From Erysipelotrichaceae bacterium (GTDB lineage: Bacteria; Bacillota_I; Bacilli_A; Erysipelotrichales; Coprobacillaceae), in contig JAJQGQ010000201.1 in the NCBI GenBank assembly GCA_021200395.1, forward strand, positions 1 through 13,076: a stretch of DNA of 13,076 bases, in the 5' to 3' direction. The notes under the pieces are model-generated. The model worked only from the letters and a program-made list of their open reading frames with translations. It made no database searches and was not told the origin of the DNA. The number at the start of each line of letters is the position of its first letter. The first letter of the stretch is position 1. Both the position numbers and the translations under genes were made by a program. This document shows, piece by piece, positions 6,216 to 13,076 of the stretch.

Positions 6216-7016
6216 CTAAGCAAACATTTGATAATTGATAGAATAAAACATTAATAAAATATCTATCATATATAACATCGTAATTCTACCTTCACCATCA
6301 TCATCATATTTATTACATAAAACAATTTCTCGACACGTGTCTTTCATTTCTTCCAATTCAAATTGTGTAAAGGCCACTATGTAACATTCTTTCTTAACCA
6401 ATTCATCTATCACTTCTTTTTGATTTTTAAAAAAAGCACCCTTCATATCAATAATGAATACGACTGAAGTTCGATGAATCGTTTTAACAATTTCATCCTG
6501 CTTAGCATCTGTAACACCAATACGTACAAATTTATTGAGATTAGCCATCATTTTTTGAAAATGCAAGCCAATACAAGTTGCAAAAGGTGTGCCAAAAATA
6601 GCAATTTCAGGAGATAAACACATATGTTTACAAATATGATCAATTTGATCATAATCAAGCATTGAAAAACTATAATCTAGATTTTCTTTGACTTTTTCAG
6701 TATACATCTCAAATATTGGTTGTAAATCTGATTTATCTGCAAAAGTGACAACATCATTAAAAGTTGGTCGATCCGTTTGAGATGCAGCAATTTGTTGTTT
6801 CAAATCTTTATAAGATTCAAAGCCACATGTTTTTAAAAACCTAGTAATAGCAGTTGTTGTCCCATAACTATGACGTGCTAAATCTCTAATAGTCATATAA
6901 GGCAATTCGTGATAGTATTTTAAAATAGCTTTGGCCATATTATAATTTTTGTCATGCATATCACCATAATTAACAATACTTAGTAAATATGCAACAAAAG
7001 ACGAAAGTTTGTCCAT
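6216..7016 (-). CDS. RpiR/MurR family transcriptional regulator (HTH + SIS domain)
   Basis: This is a 266-residue regulator with the standard two-part layout. The N-terminal RpiR-type helix-turn-helix covers about residues 25-75 (MTIRDLARHSYGTTTAITRFLKTCGF). The C-terminal half, roughly 125-250, reads as a SIS fold that in this family binds phosphosugars. The length is close to the usual 270-290. The start at ATG 7016 has an AGGAGG site 7 bases upstream. The gene stands between the oxidoreductase of the lipid-like cluster and the TIM-barrel gene, with no sugar transport genes in view, so the ligand is unknown. An imperfect dyad beside its -10 box could be an autoregulatory site. Confidence 0.88.
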   Translation of the reverse strand: MDKLSSFVAYLLSIVNYGDMHDKNYNMAKAILKYYHELPYMTIRDLARHSYGTTTAITRFLKTCGFESYKDLKQQIAASQTDRPTFNDVVTFADKSDLQPIFEMYTEKVKENLDYSFSMLDYDQIDHICKHMCLSPEIAIFGTPFATCIGLHFQKMMANLNKFVRIGVTDAKQDEIVKTIHRTSVVFIIDMKGAFFKNQKEVIDELVKKECYIVAFTQFELEEMKDTCREIVLCNKYDDDGEGRITMLYMIDILLMFYSINYQMFA

Positions 7017-7043
7017 ATAAAAACCTCCTATATCTATTATTGT

Positions 7044-7066
7044 ATTATAAATGACAAAGTTTCACA
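7044..7066 (-). promoter_or_regulatory. Probable -10 box and dyad upstream of the RpiR-type gene
   Basis: TATAAT (7049-7044) lies 28 bases before the ATG; no good -35 is visible. Immediately upstream, TGTGAAACTTTGTCA (7066-7052) is an imperfect palindrome with the core TGnnAAAnTTTnnCA, in the spacer region of the promoter, where a repressor would block transcription. A link to autoregulation is inference. Confidence 0.35.
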
Positions 7067-7128
7067 AGAATTTTAAAAATAAAAATCAATAAATGAAATG
7101 CAATAACTATCAAAGATAGTATATACTA

Positions 7129-8421
7129 CTAAATAGTTTCAATACACACCTTTGCAATACGCTTTGATAAAGCCATGATAGTCCATATAGGTGGATTGCC
7201 CATAGAATGTGGTAAAATTGTTGCATCAGCAACATATAAGTTTTTAGGTAAACGTTGGTTGTGGAAACTTTCTGATTCTGCAGAAGTCAATGGTAACATA
7301 CCACCTGGATGTCCAGCGTTAAGTGTACCAAGGAATATATCTTCTTGTTTAATACCCATTTTTGAAAAGATTGCTTTGCAATCAGAGACAGCTGATTTTA
7401 ACTTTTCTTGATCTTTTGATGTTAATTCTTTTTCTATCACTTTATTATGACTGGCACCAAAACTAGAATCTGAAAGTTTTATCATCATACTGAGTATATC
7501 TTTCGTTGGAAGACGCCAGGATTTATTAAAGAAATAACTAAGATAGTCCATATAAGGAGACAACATATAACCATCTCTTTGCATGAGAAACGGCATAGAA
7601 ATCTGATGATTTGCTGCTATACCTGGATAATGGGCGGCCACACAAAGAACAGGATCTACAAAAAGGGAACTATCACATTCAATCCCAGAGTTTTCTAAAA
7701 TAACTGGTGTGCCAAACCCACCAGCTGCTAAAACAATGAGATCAGCGTGATATTTATTCTGTTTTCCATGTTCTTTGACATAAATTGTATCAACTGTATT
7801 GGTATGATAATCAATACCTAATTTTGTTACTTTACAATTTGTTTTTAAAATAGCTCCCTTATCTATACTTTCTGATAACAATTGTCGACTGTCCCATTTA
7901 GCACCCGTTTGACATCCTAATACGCAATGTCCACAACGAACACAACGTTTAAAATCTATTAACTTGGTCGTAGGAGCTGGATTAAAACCTAATTGTTCAC
8001 ATGCCTCAAAAAGTTCTTTGATCTGCGTAGACCAATATTGCTGATGATCAGTAGATAAAGGAATTTCTTGTGAAAGTTCTTCAAATTCATCATCTAAATG
8101 AATACCAATTTTTATTAAATCATCATCGTAGCGTAATGCACTACCAGTTGCAAGTGTTGTTGTACCACCTGTACATTCACCATGTACCATTATCATATCT
8201 GATGAGGCTTTTTGTACACGCATAGCTGGAAACAGTAAAGAAATCATACGTTCATCGAAAAACATCCCTGTTTTACGTAATTTTCCTAGATTATTAACTG
8301 AAAAAGAGAATGGTTCAAATTCACTCCCTGCTTCTAGTATTGTTACTTGAAAATGGCCTTGCAGTTCCTTGGCCATCATAGCTCCACCTGCTCCTGAGCC
8401 TATCACAATTGCTTTTTTCAT
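7129..8421 (-). CDS. GMC-type FAD-dependent oxidoreductase with a CxxCxxCxxxC motif
   Basis: This 430-residue flavoprotein probably oxidises an alcohol or reduces the corresponding carbonyl. The FAD-binding Rossmann motif AIVIGSGAGGAMMAKEL is at the N-terminus, with the acidic Glu30 that binds FAD ribose. LIVLAAGGFGTPVIL at 228-242 and the C-terminal NLYVADATILPHSMGNPP (394-411) are typical GMC signatures. Residues 160-170 (CVRCGHCVLGC) have the C-x2-C-x2-C-x3-C spacing of a [4Fe-4S] ligand set, followed by QTGAKW; related Cys-rich segments occur in long-chain fatty alcohol oxidases. It is shorter than most GMC oxidases (500-600) and lacks most of the substrate domain. The start ATG 8421 has only a weak site; the gene follows the 185-residue protein by 8 bases and is probably translated with it. 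The AT-rich hairpin after its stop lacks a T-run. Confidence 0.82.
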   Translation of the reverse strand: MKKAIVIGSGAGGAMMAKELQGHFQVTILEAGSEFEPFSFSVNNLGKLRKTGMFFDERMISLLFPAMRVQKASSDMIMVHGECTGGTTTLATGSALRYDDDLIKIGIHLDDEFEELSQEIPLSTDHQQYWSTQIKELFEACEQLGFNPAPTTKLIDFKRCVRCGHCVLGCQTGAKWDSRQLLSESIDKGAILKTNCKVTKLGIDYHTNTVDTIYVKEHGKQNKYHADLIVLAAGGFGTPVILENSGIECDSSLFVDPVLCVAAHYPGIAANHQISMPFLMQRDGYMLSPYMDYLSYFFNKSWRLPTKDILSMMIKLSDSSFGASHNKVIEKELTSKDQEKLKSAVSDCKAIFSKMGIKQEDIFLGTLNAGHPGGMLPLTSAESESFHNQRLPKNLYVADATILPHSMGNPPIWTIMALSKRIAKVCIETI

Positions 8422-8429
8422 TTATCATC

Positions 8430-8987
8430 TCATCCTTCCTTATTATGTTTATGACTAGCATCATCTAAATTAAAATGTGCAACACATATTTCATGACCTT
8501 CTGTAATACGTTTATAAAATGATAGGGTACCACCTTGATAAACACCTGCAAAAATGCCTTGATCAATAGCAGATATAATTGAACAAACCTCTGGTGTATA
8601 AAAATCACTAAAATAACATTGATGTACACAAATTGTTTGTGATTGTTCACATAGTGAAATTTTTATATTACGATAAAGCATTACAATGATATCAAAACAA
8701 TCCTGATTGTTTTGTGGTTTTAGCCACCATCGCAGATCACTTCCTAATTGAAAAGCCATATAATAGAGGTCTTGTTGTAGTTGATTTCTATCTTGCTTGT
8801 TTTCAATAAAATTTAAAGATATATCTGTCGTTAATTGGGCATAATTTTTTAATAGTTTTGACACAGAAAACCCTATACCTTTTGGAACCTTTACACCAAA
8901 AACTTTGGCAGTTTGTTTCATCAATATTTTTATTTCTATATAAGCACCAATTTTACTAGATAAAAGACGATACAATAAACGATTCAT
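8430..8987 (-). CDS. 185-residue protein, possibly ATC-hydrolase-like (PF14196-like)
   Basis: I do not recognise this protein securely. The N-terminal half is basic and helical (MNRLLYRLLSSKIGAYIEIK), without a signal peptide or clear membrane helix. The C-terminal half has a Cys pattern, C124-YFSDFYTPEV-C135 then D142, ending in ITEGHEICVAHF (C168). This resembles the end of L-2-amino-thiazoline-4-carboxylate hydrolase family proteins, where conserved Cys and Gly residues occupy similar places. The ATG overlaps the stop of the reductase-ligase gene as TAATG, with AGGAG 7 bases upstream, and the stop lies 8 bases before the oxidoreductase. This arrangement argues for a shared pathway and possibly a complex. 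Several cysteines next to an Fe-S flavoprotein could also mean a metal-binding partner. Confidence 0.75.
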   Translation of the reverse strand: MNRLLYRLLSSKIGAYIEIKILMKQTAKVFGVKVPKGIGFSVSKLLKNYAQLTTDISLNFIENKQDRNQLQQDLYYMAFQLGSDLRWWLKPQNNQDCFDIIVMLYRNIKISLCEQSQTICVHQCYFSDFYTPEVCSIISAIDQGIFAGVYQGGTLSFYKRITEGHEICVAHFNLDDASHKHNKEG

Positions 8988-11749
8988 TATAGGGCTCCTA
9001 CAAAAACAACATTACCAACTGGAGTAACTTCTGAAGCATATAACCCATCAATTGTTTGTTGATGAAGTTTTATAATATTGTTTCGACGTAATTTTAAATT
9101 TGGTGTCAGCTCACCTGTGGATATTTTCAAAGGATCAGACATAAGAGCATATCGTTTTACTTGTTCTGGATGAGAAAGTTGATTATTCACAGATTGAATA
9201 GCATTTGTTAGCATTTCCTTATCTAAAACAGACTCTTCATCCTCTAACCATAAAAGGGCAACACAATAGGGTCTTTGTTCTCCTACGAGCATAGCTTCAC
9301 TAATACCTGGAATATCTCTTAAAAGTGTTTCTATCTTCTGTAAATTAATATTTTTACCATAGGAATTAATAAGTATTTCCTTTTTTCGACCAATAATTTG
9401 AAGATGTCCACTTTGTGTTATGACACCTAAATCACCAGTATGAAGACATGCAGAAGTACGTCCATCATACATCATCGCCACTTGTGGTCCTTCTACTAAT
9501 ATCTCACCATCATCTGCTAGAGTAACATTTGTCTTAGGAAGTGGTGGCCCTACTGTTGTAATATCATTATCACCTAGACGATTTAAAGTAATCAATGGGG
9601 CTTCTGTTAAACCATAGGCATTGTGAATTTCAATACCTAATTCTCTAAAATCTTCTAAAAGTTTTTGACTGACTGGAGCGGATCCAACAATAAGCTGATC
9701 ACAATGATCCAATCCTGCCTTTTTTAAAAGCATATATTTTAAAATTGGACGTAATATATGTTTTAGTGTAGCATTTTTACTATTGATATATATTTTACCT
9801 AATCTATTATTCGCTAATTGATTCCAAACTTTTTCATAAAATCTAGGAATAGAAAAGAAAATAGTTGGTTTTACTTTAGGTAGTGTTTGAGCAACCATAT
9901 CAAAATCATTAAGAAAATAAAGAGACACTGGTACGCCTAAATAATATGGTGTATATGTTCCTAAAATTCCTTCTACCACATGACTCATTGGTAAAAAAGA
10001 AAGATACGTTGCTTGTTTGCTACGACTTTTATAACTTAGCAAAGAACCCATTGTTTCTGCCATCCATTTTAACTGTTCATGTGTAAATGCCACACTTTTA
10101 GAATTACCAGTCGTTCCTGAAGTATAACGAAGTGTAGCTATATCTTGATAAAAGACTTGTACATCCGTAACACTTCTCATGTTTCCTAATGATATAAATT
10201 CATCCCAAAGCATTAAACGAGGATCATCTATCATCGGTGCATTTTTCGTAAAAGAAATAATCTTGCCATTAAAATTCATCTTATCAATTTGCGATAAAAT
10301 ACGTATATCTCCAACAAAGAAACAACATGCTTGACTTTTTTTCAATAATTCATCCAATTCTTTAGCAGGAGTGGTATAGTATAAAGGTACACTCGTAGCT
10401 CCTGATAACCCAATAGCATTGTCAATAATAAAATAATTAACACTATTAACACCACTAATAGCGACTTTACTATTAGGACCTATATTCATTGCTTGTAATG
10501 CCTTAAGTGTTTCTTCGATGCTATCATTAACATCAGTTGCACTGCTTTCTTGGATACCATCTTCATTTACATCATAATAAGTGATTTTATGATGTCTATT
10601 CAAAACAAAACGAGTTTGTTCAAAAACAGTTCGACTATTATGATTCAAAAAGTTCTTACTGACAGCATAATCTAAAAGTTGAGATAAATAATCCTTCCAA
10701 TCTAAAGAATAAGCTCCCATAATACTTTCAGTATTGGTAGTATCATATATCTTATTTTCTGTAAAATAAGGTGCTAATGAGAGCATATTTCTTAGTATAC
10801 TCTTTTTTGTTGATTGATGTTGGGATAAATTATAGGTAGCACCTATTTGACTTAGAAATGGTAATGGAAAAAACAATGGTTTTGGTAATTGAATTGAAAG
10901 ATTTTTATTTGTCCAATTTCTAACAGCATCGATTAATTCTGATACAGTTGGTTGCATAGAAGATGGTGTTGTTAGATGAAATGTTTTTCCTATAGCTGAA
11001 TTGGAATGTGTGATTTGCACAATAGCCTGGGCAACATAATCTACTGGTACCATATTAACATGCATAGACTTGCGAATAGGGAAAATGCGCAATTGTTTCT
11101 TTATATATAACTTTAATGGATAATAAAGTGTATTAAAATTCTTAACATAACCTGTCTTGGAATCTCCGACAATTTGACCAGGTCGAAAGATAGATATAGG
11201 TATTTCTTCTTTGGCTTGTAATACGAGACATTCAGCCTCAAACTTGCTTTGCTCATATAAACTAGAAAAGCCGTTATCTATAAGAGAATCCTCTTGAATA
11301 AGACCACTTCTCATCCCTGCTACATAAGCAGTAGATACATGAGAAAAACGTTTTAGCGAATGATCTATTTGTATACGTTTGGCAAAATCTAAAACATGTT
11401 TTGTACCATCAACATTAACATTCCAAAACTGTTTTCGAGTATTGTTGATATTAACAATAGCAGCAGTATGGATAACATAGTCAATATTATGAATCAGTAA
11501 CTCTTGATCATCCTGGCTAAGGCCCATATTATTTTTAGTAATATCGCCAAGCACAGGAAAGATACGAGTACCTATATTATCTTTCAGTTCAGCTCTATTG
11601 TACCAAAGTGCTGAAAGATTATTAGTAACTTCCAAAATAGACTGACCTCTAACCAACCCATAAACAACATCATTGCTTGTACGCATAATTTCAGAAACAA
11701 TTTCCGTTCCCAAAAAACCTGTCATACCAGTAATTAATATATGACACAT
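8987..11749 (-). CDS. Fusion protein: acyl-thioester reductase-like domain + long-chain acyl-CoA synthetase-like domain
   Basis: This 920-residue protein has two catalytic parts. Residues 1-360 form an NAD(P)-binding extended-SDR domain of the male-sterility/thioester-reductase type: TGMTGFLG at 7-14, HTAAIVN near 94-100, VSTAYVAG at 138-145 and the catalytic YEQSK (Tyr165, Lys169). Residues 380-920 form an adenylating domain: P-loop YTSGTTGNSK at 542-551, AYGLTEAP at 711-718, HTGDLG at 770-775 and LTPNLKLRR with the likely catalytic Lys886. The adenylation domain most resembles long-chain fatty acyl-CoA synthetases. Together they could activate a fatty acid and reduce it to aldehyde or alcohol. 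The order is the reverse of carboxylic acid reductases, and no carrier-protein (phosphopantetheine Ser) domain is visible. The frame opens at 11851, but GGAGG 8 bases before ATG 11749 (MCHILITG) marks the true start. Confidence 0.88.
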   Translation of the reverse strand: MCHILITGMTGFLGTEIVSEIMRTSNDVVYGLVRGQSILEVTNNLSALWYNRAELKDNIGTRIFPVLGDITKNNMGLSQDDQELLIHNIDYVIHTAAIVNINNTRKQFWNVNVDGTKHVLDFAKRIQIDHSLKRFSHVSTAYVAGMRSGLIQEDSLIDNGFSSLYEQSKFEAECLVLQAKEEIPISIFRPGQIVGDSKTGYVKNFNTLYYPLKLYIKKQLRIFPIRKSMHVNMVPVDYVAQAIVQITHSNSAIGKTFHLTTPSSMQPTVSELIDAVRNWTNKNLSIQLPKPLFFPLPFLSQIGATYNLSQHQSTKKSILRNMLSLAPYFTENKIYDTTNTESIMGAYSLDWKDYLSQLLDYAVSKNFLNHNSRTVFEQTRFVLNRHHKITYYDVNEDGIQESSATDVNDSIEETLKALQAMNIGPNSKVAISGVNSVNYFIIDNAIGLSGATSVPLYYTTPAKELDELLKKSQACCFFVGDIRILSQIDKMNFNGKIISFTKNAPMIDDPRLMLWDEFISLGNMRSVTDVQVFYQDIATLRYTSGTTGNSKSVAFTHEQLKWMAETMGSLLSYKSRSKQATYLSFLPMSHVVEGILGTYTPYYLGVPVSLYFLNDFDMVAQTLPKVKPTIFFSIPRFYEKVWNQLANNRLGKIYINSKNATLKHILRPILKYMLLKKAGLDHCDQLIVGSAPVSQKLLEDFRELGIEIHNAYGLTEAPLITLNRLGDNDITTVGPPLPKTNVTLADDGEILVEGPQVAMMYDGRTSACLHTGDLGVITQSGHLQIIGRKKEILINSYGKNINLQKIETLLRDIPGISEAMLVGEQRPYCVALLWLEDEESVLDKEMLTNAIQSVNNQLSHPEQVKRYALMSDPLKISTGELTPNLKLRRNNIIKLHQQTIDGLYASEVTPVGNVVFVGAL

Positions 11750-11828
11750 AAATGTTTCCTCCATTTCTAAATTAAAATCTAATCTTATTTCATTATCTAA
11801 ATATCTTTTATAAAATATAAATATTGTT

Positions 11829-13067
11829 TTAATATGAACATAACCATTCAAACAAAAAATAACCCATTTTATCTAATTCATTTTGATAACAAATAAGCTG
11901 ATATGCCATTTTATCTTGAATTTGTTTTTGATTGAACCAAACATATTCTAAAGAAGCTTTTAATGATGAAGCTAGATTGGCATCATCAACATGTAAAAGT
12001 TGATGCTTGCTTAAATTCATGTCTTGCATAATATTATCTAGACGTTCATCCATAGAAATAGCAACACTAGGAACTTGATTATTCATAGATAATACTTGAG
12101 CATGATATCTAGATGTCACTAAAATAGATAGTTTTCTTAGTATAGCAGACATTTTATAGCCATCATAATCAGATGAGAGAAAGATAGATGAAGGTACTGT
12201 TAATTTTGCTTGTAATCTATGACATGCGTCTGCATCTAATCTTTCCATACCAATAATGACTACATGACAAGCATGTTTTGCAGTAAAATCATTCACAGCC
12301 AAAGCAATAGCATCAAGATAATCATCAAATTGTTGTTGACGCTTCTTAGACCAGCTAAAAAAATACCATAATTGAAACTGTAATGAATAATCACCCGTTA
12401 TTTTAGACTTTAGCCATTTTCCTAATGATGGCTTAACTGGCCACCAAAAAGGATTAATAGGTGCGATACCTAAAAGTGGAGAAACCTCGTCCCAACCTGA
12501 TTCACGTAATTGTGTAATAGCCCATTGTTCATAAGAAAAACTATCAAACCGCCAAGCTGCATCTGTTCCCAAATGTCCTTTAAGTCCTAATTGTTGAATC
12601 ATATTCAATGAATTTTGAGTTCTAGCAATAAAATATGTATCAGCACAAAGTTTCTTTACAGTACGTTTAAGGAATGGATCCATTTCACCAGCTTCTGAAC
12701 CATATGCAATACAAGGTTTATGTTGTTTTTTCATAATACCAGCTGCCTCACAAAAATAGAGTGTAAGCGCATTGGCAAACTTACTTTTAAGTGTAGATCC
12801 CTCACATAAGACAACTGCCTGATTGGCACAACAAGCTTTAAATAATTTCCAAAAAAAGATTGAACTAAAGGAAATCAATTGAACACTAGAATCAAAATAA
12901 CAACGCATATTTTCCTTATCTAATGTCATAATAGAAATATGTATATGATTTTTACCAAAATGTTGTTGAAGTTGCCTAGTAATCTCAGCTACACGCACAT
13001 CAGCACCTGTATTCCTTGCACCATTATAACCAACCAACAATACATATAGTTCCTGACTCTTATACAC
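11829..13067 (-). CDS. Polysaccharide pyruvyl transferase family protein
   Basis: This is a soluble protein of about 412 residues with the features of the PF04230 family, which transfers pyruvate or acts in cell-surface glycan and teichoic-type polymer synthesis. The N-terminal glycine-rich loop reads VGYNGARNTGADVRV (12-26), then AVVLCEGSTLKSKF (85-97), FIARTQNSLNMIQQLG (146-161) with GTDAAWRF, and the C-terminal SRYHAQVLSMNNQVPSVAIS (319-338), the family's sR.Ha signature. The first possible start seen is a GTG at 13067. GGAG is only 2 bases from it and the frame stays open to the window edge at 13076, so the true start may lie outside. About 80 bases separate it from the reductase-ligase gene with no terminator, so they are probably co-transcribed. 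Confidence 0.85.
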   Translation of the reverse strand: MYKSQELYVLLVGYNGARNTGADVRVAEITRQLQQHFGKNHIHISIMTLDKENMRCYFDSSVQLISFSSIFFWKLFKACCANQAVVLCEGSTLKSKFANALTLYFCEAAGIMKKQHKPCIAYGSEAGEMDPFLKRTVKKLCADTYFIARTQNSLNMIQQLGLKGHLGTDAAWRFDSFSYEQWAITQLRESGWDEVSPLLGIAPINPFWWPVKPSLGKWLKSKITGDYSLQFQLWYFFSWSKKRQQQFDDYLDAIALAVNDFTAKHACHVVIIGMERLDADACHRLQAKLTVPSSIFLSSDYDGYKMSAILRKLSILVTSRYHAQVLSMNNQVPSVAISMDERLDNIMQDMNLSKHQLLHVDDANLASSLKASLEYVWFNQKQIQDKMAYQLICYQNELDKMGYFLFEWLCSY

Positions 13068-13076
13068 AACTCCGAG

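Noticed and set aside
7106..7127. Hairpin ACTATC-AAA-GATAGT after the oxidoreductase stop as a terminator
   Set aside because: The stem is only six AT-rich pairs and no T-run follows on the minus strand; it may be chance in AT-rich DNA.
7175..7411. Plus-strand open frame inside the oxidoreductase gene
   Set aside because: Antisense to the conserved C-terminal GMC region; the codon pattern follows the minus-strand gene.
11750..11851. A 34-residue N-terminal extension of the reductase-ligase protein
   Set aside because: The extra residues overlap the end of the upstream gene, are unlike the family, and lack a ribosome binding site, whereas ATG 11749 has GGAGG 8 bases upstream and starts right before the Rossmann fold.

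Overview
The window is 13 kb of AT-rich DNA in which every supported gene is read from the minus strand. Strong AGGAGG-type ribosome binding sites, TATAAT boxes, TTG/GTG/ATG starts and the protein sequences point to a low-GC member of the Bacillota. The gene content would suit a gut member of the Erysipelotrichia/Coprobacillaceae, but that placement is inference.

Read in the direction of transcription (high to low coordinates), the first block (13067 to 7129) is an accessory cluster of four genes. They encode a polysaccharide pyruvyl transferase family protein, a 920-residue fusion of an N-terminal acyl-thioester reductase-like domain with a C-terminal long-chain acyl-CoA synthetase-like domain, a 185-residue protein that may resemble L-2-amino-thiazoline-4-carboxylate hydrolases, and a GMC-type FAD oxidoreductase carrying a CxxCxxCxxxC cluster motif. 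The last three are tightly packed (a TAATG junction and an 8-base gap). They look like a pathway that activates a fatty acid or other carboxylic acid, reduces it to aldehyde or alcohol, and handles the product by flavin redox chemistry, possibly feeding a lipid or cell-surface glycoconjugate.

Next come an RpiR/MurR-type regulator (7016-6216) and a TIM-barrel protein of unknown function (6131-5451), probably a regulator-target pair.

Between the TIM-barrel gene and a CPA2-type cation:proton antiporter (5320-4133) lies a structured leader. It has its own promoter, an aptamer that resembles the fluoride (crcB) riboswitch, and a strong intrinsic terminator whose 5' arm is the conserved GCTGATGAC of the aptamer. 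The U-tract runs straight into the antiporter ribosome binding site. This is the clearest regulatory system in the window: the antiporter is probably made only when the ligand, most likely fluoride, is present.

The remainder is housekeeping. A thymidylate synthase - dihydrofolate reductase - acylglycerolphosphate acyltransferase operon (4077-1995) has a good promoter and ends in a perfect-palindrome terminator. It is followed by a D-Ala-D-Ala carboxypeptidase (1952-951), an RluB/RsuA-type pseudouridine synthase (893-165), and the first 26 codons of a small Cys-containing protein that runs off the left edge.

For five genes the longest open frame is not the likely start. I moved the starts of the pseudouridine synthase, thyA, the antiporter, the TIM-barrel protein and the reductase-ligase fusion downstream to codons with properly spaced Shine-Dalgarno sequences. 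No tRNA, rRNA, CRISPR array, insertion sequence or obvious pseudogene was seen. No stretch longer than about 130 bases lacks a gene.
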